Part shown: positions 61,216 through 64,000 of the stretch, in pieces
Position numbering within the stretch: the stretch's first letter is position 1
Layout: each line of letters begins with the position of its first letter
Source: Argyresthia goedartella
Lineage: Eukaryota > Arthropoda > Insecta > Lepidoptera > Argyresthiidae
Direction of reading: 5' to 3'
Length of the DNA: 64,000 nt
NCBI GenBank assembly: GCA_949825045.1
Contig: OX463827.1
Coordinates: 1,200,501 to 1,264,500, forward strand
Notes under the pieces: model-generated
What the model was told of the DNA's origin: nothing
Database searches by the model: none
What the model saw: the letters and a program-made list of their open reading frames with translations, nothing else
Made by a program: the position numbers and the translations under genes

Positions 61216-61959
61216 CTAGTACATCTCTAAATAAATAATATACAACAATTTAAACTAAATATAGGGCTGCTCCTGATTTAACTTCCGAGCGAAGCGAGGG
61301 TATTATTTGCTAATTTGCGAGCGAAGCGGGGGAATTAAGACTGAATTCTGTGTGCAGTGAGTTGAGCGCAAGGCAAAAAGCGCCCGAGGAGTATACTCTA
61401 CTTTTATCCATTCTTGCGAGACAATAAAAAGCAATGCTACTTAAAAGCATTTTATTAAAGTAAATCAGAAGCGAAAATTGATGTTTAATACATTAGTCCA
61501 GTTATGGAAAGAATTGAATTTGATCTACTTTATTTATAGATGCTTTGCAGTTTTACTTCCCACGTAAGTATATTGCACAATCTTGCAACACGCCCGGATT
61601 TTGTTTTATTTAAAACATGTTCCATTCTGCTTGTCGTGGACTACTCGATTTCCGAATAAGCTCGGCGCCGCGCGCCGTCCCCGAATTTCCCCGCGCGCCG
61701 GGCGGCAGAGTTGTGCGCCGTGCCTATAACACGAAATTAGACTTTAAGGAAATAATAATAAGAACTATGAGAAGTAAAAATCACATTATTAACCAGCGGG
61801 ATATAATGAACTTCAGTAAAATGTTATGGCCCGGCTATAGCCAACTTGTAACTTTTAACTAACGCGAAGCGCGCGCGAAGATTCTCCATTTCAGCTTGGG
61901 CAAAAATGCTTTCGTATTCGACCGGATTTCCGGCTGTTCTAGTCTGCAGGTTGGATTTT
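61216..61959. other. No gene recognised; GC-rich patch at about 61655-61725
   Basis: GCGCCGCGCGCCGTCCCCGA and CGCGCGCCGGGCGGCAG form a CpG-rich patch. Two GCGAGCGAAGCG motifs lie near 61290 and 61320. An 81-codon plus frame here has no motif. Confidence 0.4.
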
Positions 61960-62025
61960 TCAACTGATATAAAAATCAATCTGTTGGAGTTTCTACGCCC
62001 TCCTTCACCCACAGTGGTCCAATTT

Positions 62026-62230
62026 GACGACCTCTGTGGCACAGCGGTTCCGGCTCTGCCTACCATGCGAGAAGTCCCGGGTTCGATCCCCGGCTGGGGG
62101 TAAAGAAAACAAATCTCCAAGTCTTGTACATTTATATGTGTGTGACGTCACTGTTTCTGGTTCCCATGACACAGGGTATCCTAATGTAGAGCCAGAAGCA
62201 ATGTATGTGCCTATATGTAATGTAAATATG
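62026..62230 (+). mobile_element. SINE-C copy inside REP-H
   Basis: Full head with perfect B-box (GGTTCGATCCC), the CTGGGGGTAAAGAAAACAAA junction, TGTGACGTCACTGTTTCTGG and GGTATCCTAATGTAGAGCCA. Nearly colinear with 39818-40016. Confidence 0.92.
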
Positions 62231-62232
62231 TT

Positions 62233-62580
62233 TATCTACACACGTATCATAAACCCTCTTTACTGCGTACAAAAACCGCACGTTACGATCAGCATAATGT
62301 TAAACTACTTGGTAAAACTCATTTATTATCTGAAAAATTACACATTATGACCATAATGTGTAATTTTTCTACATATTATGACATTCAAATTTCGAACGCT
62401 GACGCCCGCCTGCGTGCCGCCCCTAGTTTGTCTGTGACAAGCTAAACAACTGCAGAGCCACAATGCCGGTCAAACATGCGGTTCCTGAACACATCAAAGA
62501 GAGCTTATGATATGTGTGTAGATAAACTAGTGTATGTAACTGTACATAATTAGGCATTATGTAGCAGTCACATAAACTTC
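62233..62580 (+). mobile_element. MITE-M copy (62233-62524) plus REP-N remainder
   Basis: Both TATCTACACACGTATCATAA and TTATGATATGTGTGTAGATA ends are present. Relative to 17396-17704 it lacks about 15 bp (after TTTGTCTGTGA). REP-N follows (AACTAGTGTATGTAACTGTA then GCATTATGTAGCAGTCACAT), shortened in the middle. Confidence 0.92.
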
Positions 62581-62752
62581 TATTATGATTATGTTTAATG
62601 TAGAGAAGAGGCAACAAATTACGTTTGCTAAGTATATGTAAATATCTACATTAATAAAGAACTTTGACTTTGACTTTGATTCTCGTGAAATTTTGTGAGG
62701 AAGTTTGATATGTTTTTTTTTTCTTCGCTTAAATTTTTGAAAATTTTTCAAA

Positions 62753-62788
62753 AGATATGACGGAGATACTCATTTCTCCGTCATATCT
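62753..62788. repeat. 14-bp perfect hairpin with 8-base loop
   Basis: Arms AGATATGACGGAGA (62753-62766) and TCTCCGTCATATCT (62775-62788). A further CGTCATATGG follows. Confidence 0.9.
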
Positions 62789-62914
62789 CGTCATATGGCC
62801 CGCAGGCCAAAAAGGTAAAAAATAGAGAGATCACGGATTTGTGGAGACCGTAAGAGTGACATAAGTAATTTTGGTGAAAACTCAACAGGTTGTATTTTCC
62901 AGTATCGCAGTAGA

Positions 62915-63022
62915 TCGCAAAATGTAGTTTACAAAGGTCCTGGTGCGGCTATTTCCTTACTCCATGTATGTTACCAGGTGCATTCACAAGATTGTATGTG
63001 GTACCTATTGAAAGAAAATGCA
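62915..63022 (+). repeat. REP-I copy
   Basis: GCAAAATGTAGTTTACAAAG, TCCTGGTGCGGCTA, ACTCCATGTATGTTACCAGG and GATTGTATGTGGTA match 8340-8445. Confidence 0.75.
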
Positions 63023-63128
63023 GTTGGGTTATTTGTCTTTAATGGTTTTTATAATTATTTCACTTGATCTTCCGATCAAATTCAAGGGGTCGGGGGTGTG
63101 AGGGAGTGGAAAATAATGAAAAAAAAAA

Positions 63129-63185
63129 CGGTCAAGAGCGAGCTGGACCCACGCCAGAAGGGTTCCGTATCACTGCACAATGGTA
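63129..63185 (+). repeat. REP-P/Q left-end fragment
   Basis: AACGGTCAAGAGCGAGCTGG and AGAAGGGTTCCGTATCACTG followed by CACAATGGTATTCC match the left end at 8255. It abuts a SINE-C copy. Confidence 0.65.
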
Positions 63186-63186
63186 T

Positions 63187-63360
63187 TCCAGCACCTTGCA
63201 AGAACATAAACATTAACATACAGCCACACACATTGCTTCAGGCCCCACACTAGGATACGCTGTGTCGTGAGTACCACAAACAGCGACTTCACACACATAA
63301 AAACATCCAAGACCTCTCGCATTGTAGGCGGAGCCACAACCGCCGCGGCACAGAGGTGGT
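63187..63360 (-). mobile_element. SINE-C copy lacking the B-box region
   Basis: The 3' and body blocks are present (CACACTAGGATACGCTGTGT, CATCCAAGACCTC). The sequence then jumps to TCGCATTGTAGGCGGAGCCA and the head end GGCACAGAGGTGGT, skipping about 35-40 bp that include the B-box. Confidence 0.82.
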
Positions 63361-63473
63361 GGGGGTGCCGGGGGTGCCTACTTATCCGGTCCTGTGACAA
63401 CCGAATCCAGGTTTCCCCGCAATAATAGTAATGTTGTAATGTTTTTATCATATTTAATTTTATTTCTGTGAGT
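63361..63473. other. No gene recognised
   Basis: Short spacer with GGGGGTGCCGGGGGTGCC (8-9 bp tandem) at its left end. Confidence 0.4.
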
Positions 63474-63785
63474 AATAGGTAACTCAATTTCTATCCACTT
63501 CAAGTTTCAAAAAGTAAAGAGTTTCGTTAACCTGAGTACATAGTTCAATATTTACATACTACATACACAAAAATCTTTTTCCGACCAGCCTTGAATGGAC
63601 TACATTCAAGGCTGGTCGGAAAAAGAGCCTTGAATGTAGTCCTACCTAGTATTTAATATTATTTTATATTAAAAATTAAAAAGGTATACTCTAACAAAAG
63701 ACTGTTGTTTTACGTTTTTCCTTGTACAAAAGTATGGAACCGGTCGTCAGCGGGTTTGACGTCCTATTCGCACTTGACCGTTTTT
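63474..63785 (-). repeat. REP-Q copy with an internal snap-back inverted duplication
   Basis: Reverse of 14411-14702: CTCAATTTCTATCCACTTC, GAGTTTCGTTAACCTGAGTA, ATTTAATATTATTTTATATT, GTTGTTTTACGTTTTTCC and CGCACTTGACCG. The hairpin at 63574-63642 is absent from the 14.4-kb copy. Confidence 0.82.
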
Positions 63786-64000
63786 ATTTGTGATTGTGAA
63801 TTCACAAGTAAAATATAATTGACTGCTCACCATCCGATCACAGCGGTCAAACAGTTTCAATTCCAATTAAGAATAATTATAATTTGTTTTTGAATAAATA
63901 AAAAAAAAAAAATGTTAGTAAGGATTAGACTGATCTATATCTTGTTAAAGGCCTATACAACCCAGACTGAAGACTTATATGAAAAACTTAGATATAAATT
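63786..64000. other. No gene recognised; A-run at about 63899-63912
   Basis: AATAAATAAAAAAAAAAAAA near 63893 could be a retroelement tail but no body is identifiable before the window edge. Confidence 0.4.

Larger units (their letters stand above)
61960..62680 (+). repeat. REP-H copy split by SINE-C and MITE-M/REP-N
   Basis: The left part (61960-62025) ends at CACAGTGGTCCAATTT. The right part (about 62592-62675) resumes ATGTAGAGAAGAGGCAACAA, ACGTTTGCTAAGTATATG, and ends AATAAAGAACTTTGACTTTG. The intact order is seen at 50806-50948. The interruption holds a complete SINE-C followed by a complete MITE-M. Confidence 0.82.

Noticed and set aside
8831..62100. Possible tRNA genes at perfect B-boxes (8831, 39818, 49440, 62026 and others)
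   Set aside because: The A/B-box spacing fits, but the 5' and 3' ends cannot form acceptor stems and each is followed by a conserved SINE body. These are SINE heads.

Overview
This window looks like intergenic or intronic DNA from an insect nuclear genome, most probably a butterfly or moth (Lepidoptera). The evidence is the very AT-rich, stop-dense background, many short tRNA-headed SINEs, a dispersed family ending in ACGGAACCCTAAAAA of a kind I know from lepidopteran genomes, BEL/Pao and CR1/jockey-group retrotransposon remains, and inverted-repeat MITEs. I found no operon, no functional tRNA or rRNA gene, no CRISPR array and no convincing multi-exon host gene. The window is a dense mosaic of nested transposable elements and tandem repeats. 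Family names used here (SINE-A/B/C, REP-E/F/G/H/I/N/P/Q, MITE-J/K/L/M/T/X, core-D) are my own labels.

Layout. 1-5.03 kb: 5'-truncated BEL/Pao LTR retrotransposon with one frameshift and several in-frame stops. 5.03-6.99 kb: minus-strand LINE fragment split by a nested insertion. 7-12.8 kb: SINEs, REP-P, MITE-J, twin perfect palindromes at 9.73 kb and a long inverted-repeat element at 10.8-11.6 kb. 12.79-14.2 kb: 87-bp GC-rich minisatellite in which almost every unit carries a TGACGTCA (CRE) palindrome, organised as a 294-bp higher-order repeat. 14.2-17.8 kb: REP-Q, REP-P, SINE-C, MITE-K, MITE-M. 17.8-20.9 kb: minus-strand LINE with endonuclease and reverse transcriptase. 21-31.9 kb: MITEs, a 17-bp and an 18-bp minisatellite, REP-G, a candidate orphan exon at 28.4-28.6 kb, and a poly-C tract. 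32.0-36.7 kb and 40.1-43.3 kb: two closely similar copies of one LINE family (the first with ORF1), both carrying the same amber stop in ORF2. 43.7-44.4 kb: hAT transposase remnant. 44.40-46.66 kb: Tc1/mariner-related element with terminal inverted repeats, TA duplications and an unusually long D-to-E spacing. 46.7-64 kb: SINE-B and SINE-C copies, hAT ends, RTE and jockey-like reverse transcriptase fragments, MITE-T copies, microsatellites and several nested insertions.

Nothing here works together as a pathway. The coherent signals are about genome dynamics: insertions nested in insertions whose interrupted targets can still be read across the gap, one ~100-bp core module found inside three inverted-repeat element types with unrelated ends, repeated small 'snap-back' inverted duplications, two tandem arrays with higher-order structure, and a LINE lineage that apparently kept moving with a stop codon in its reverse transcriptase ORF. 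Coordinates of diffuse repeats are good to about 10-30 bp; no alignment or database search was possible.
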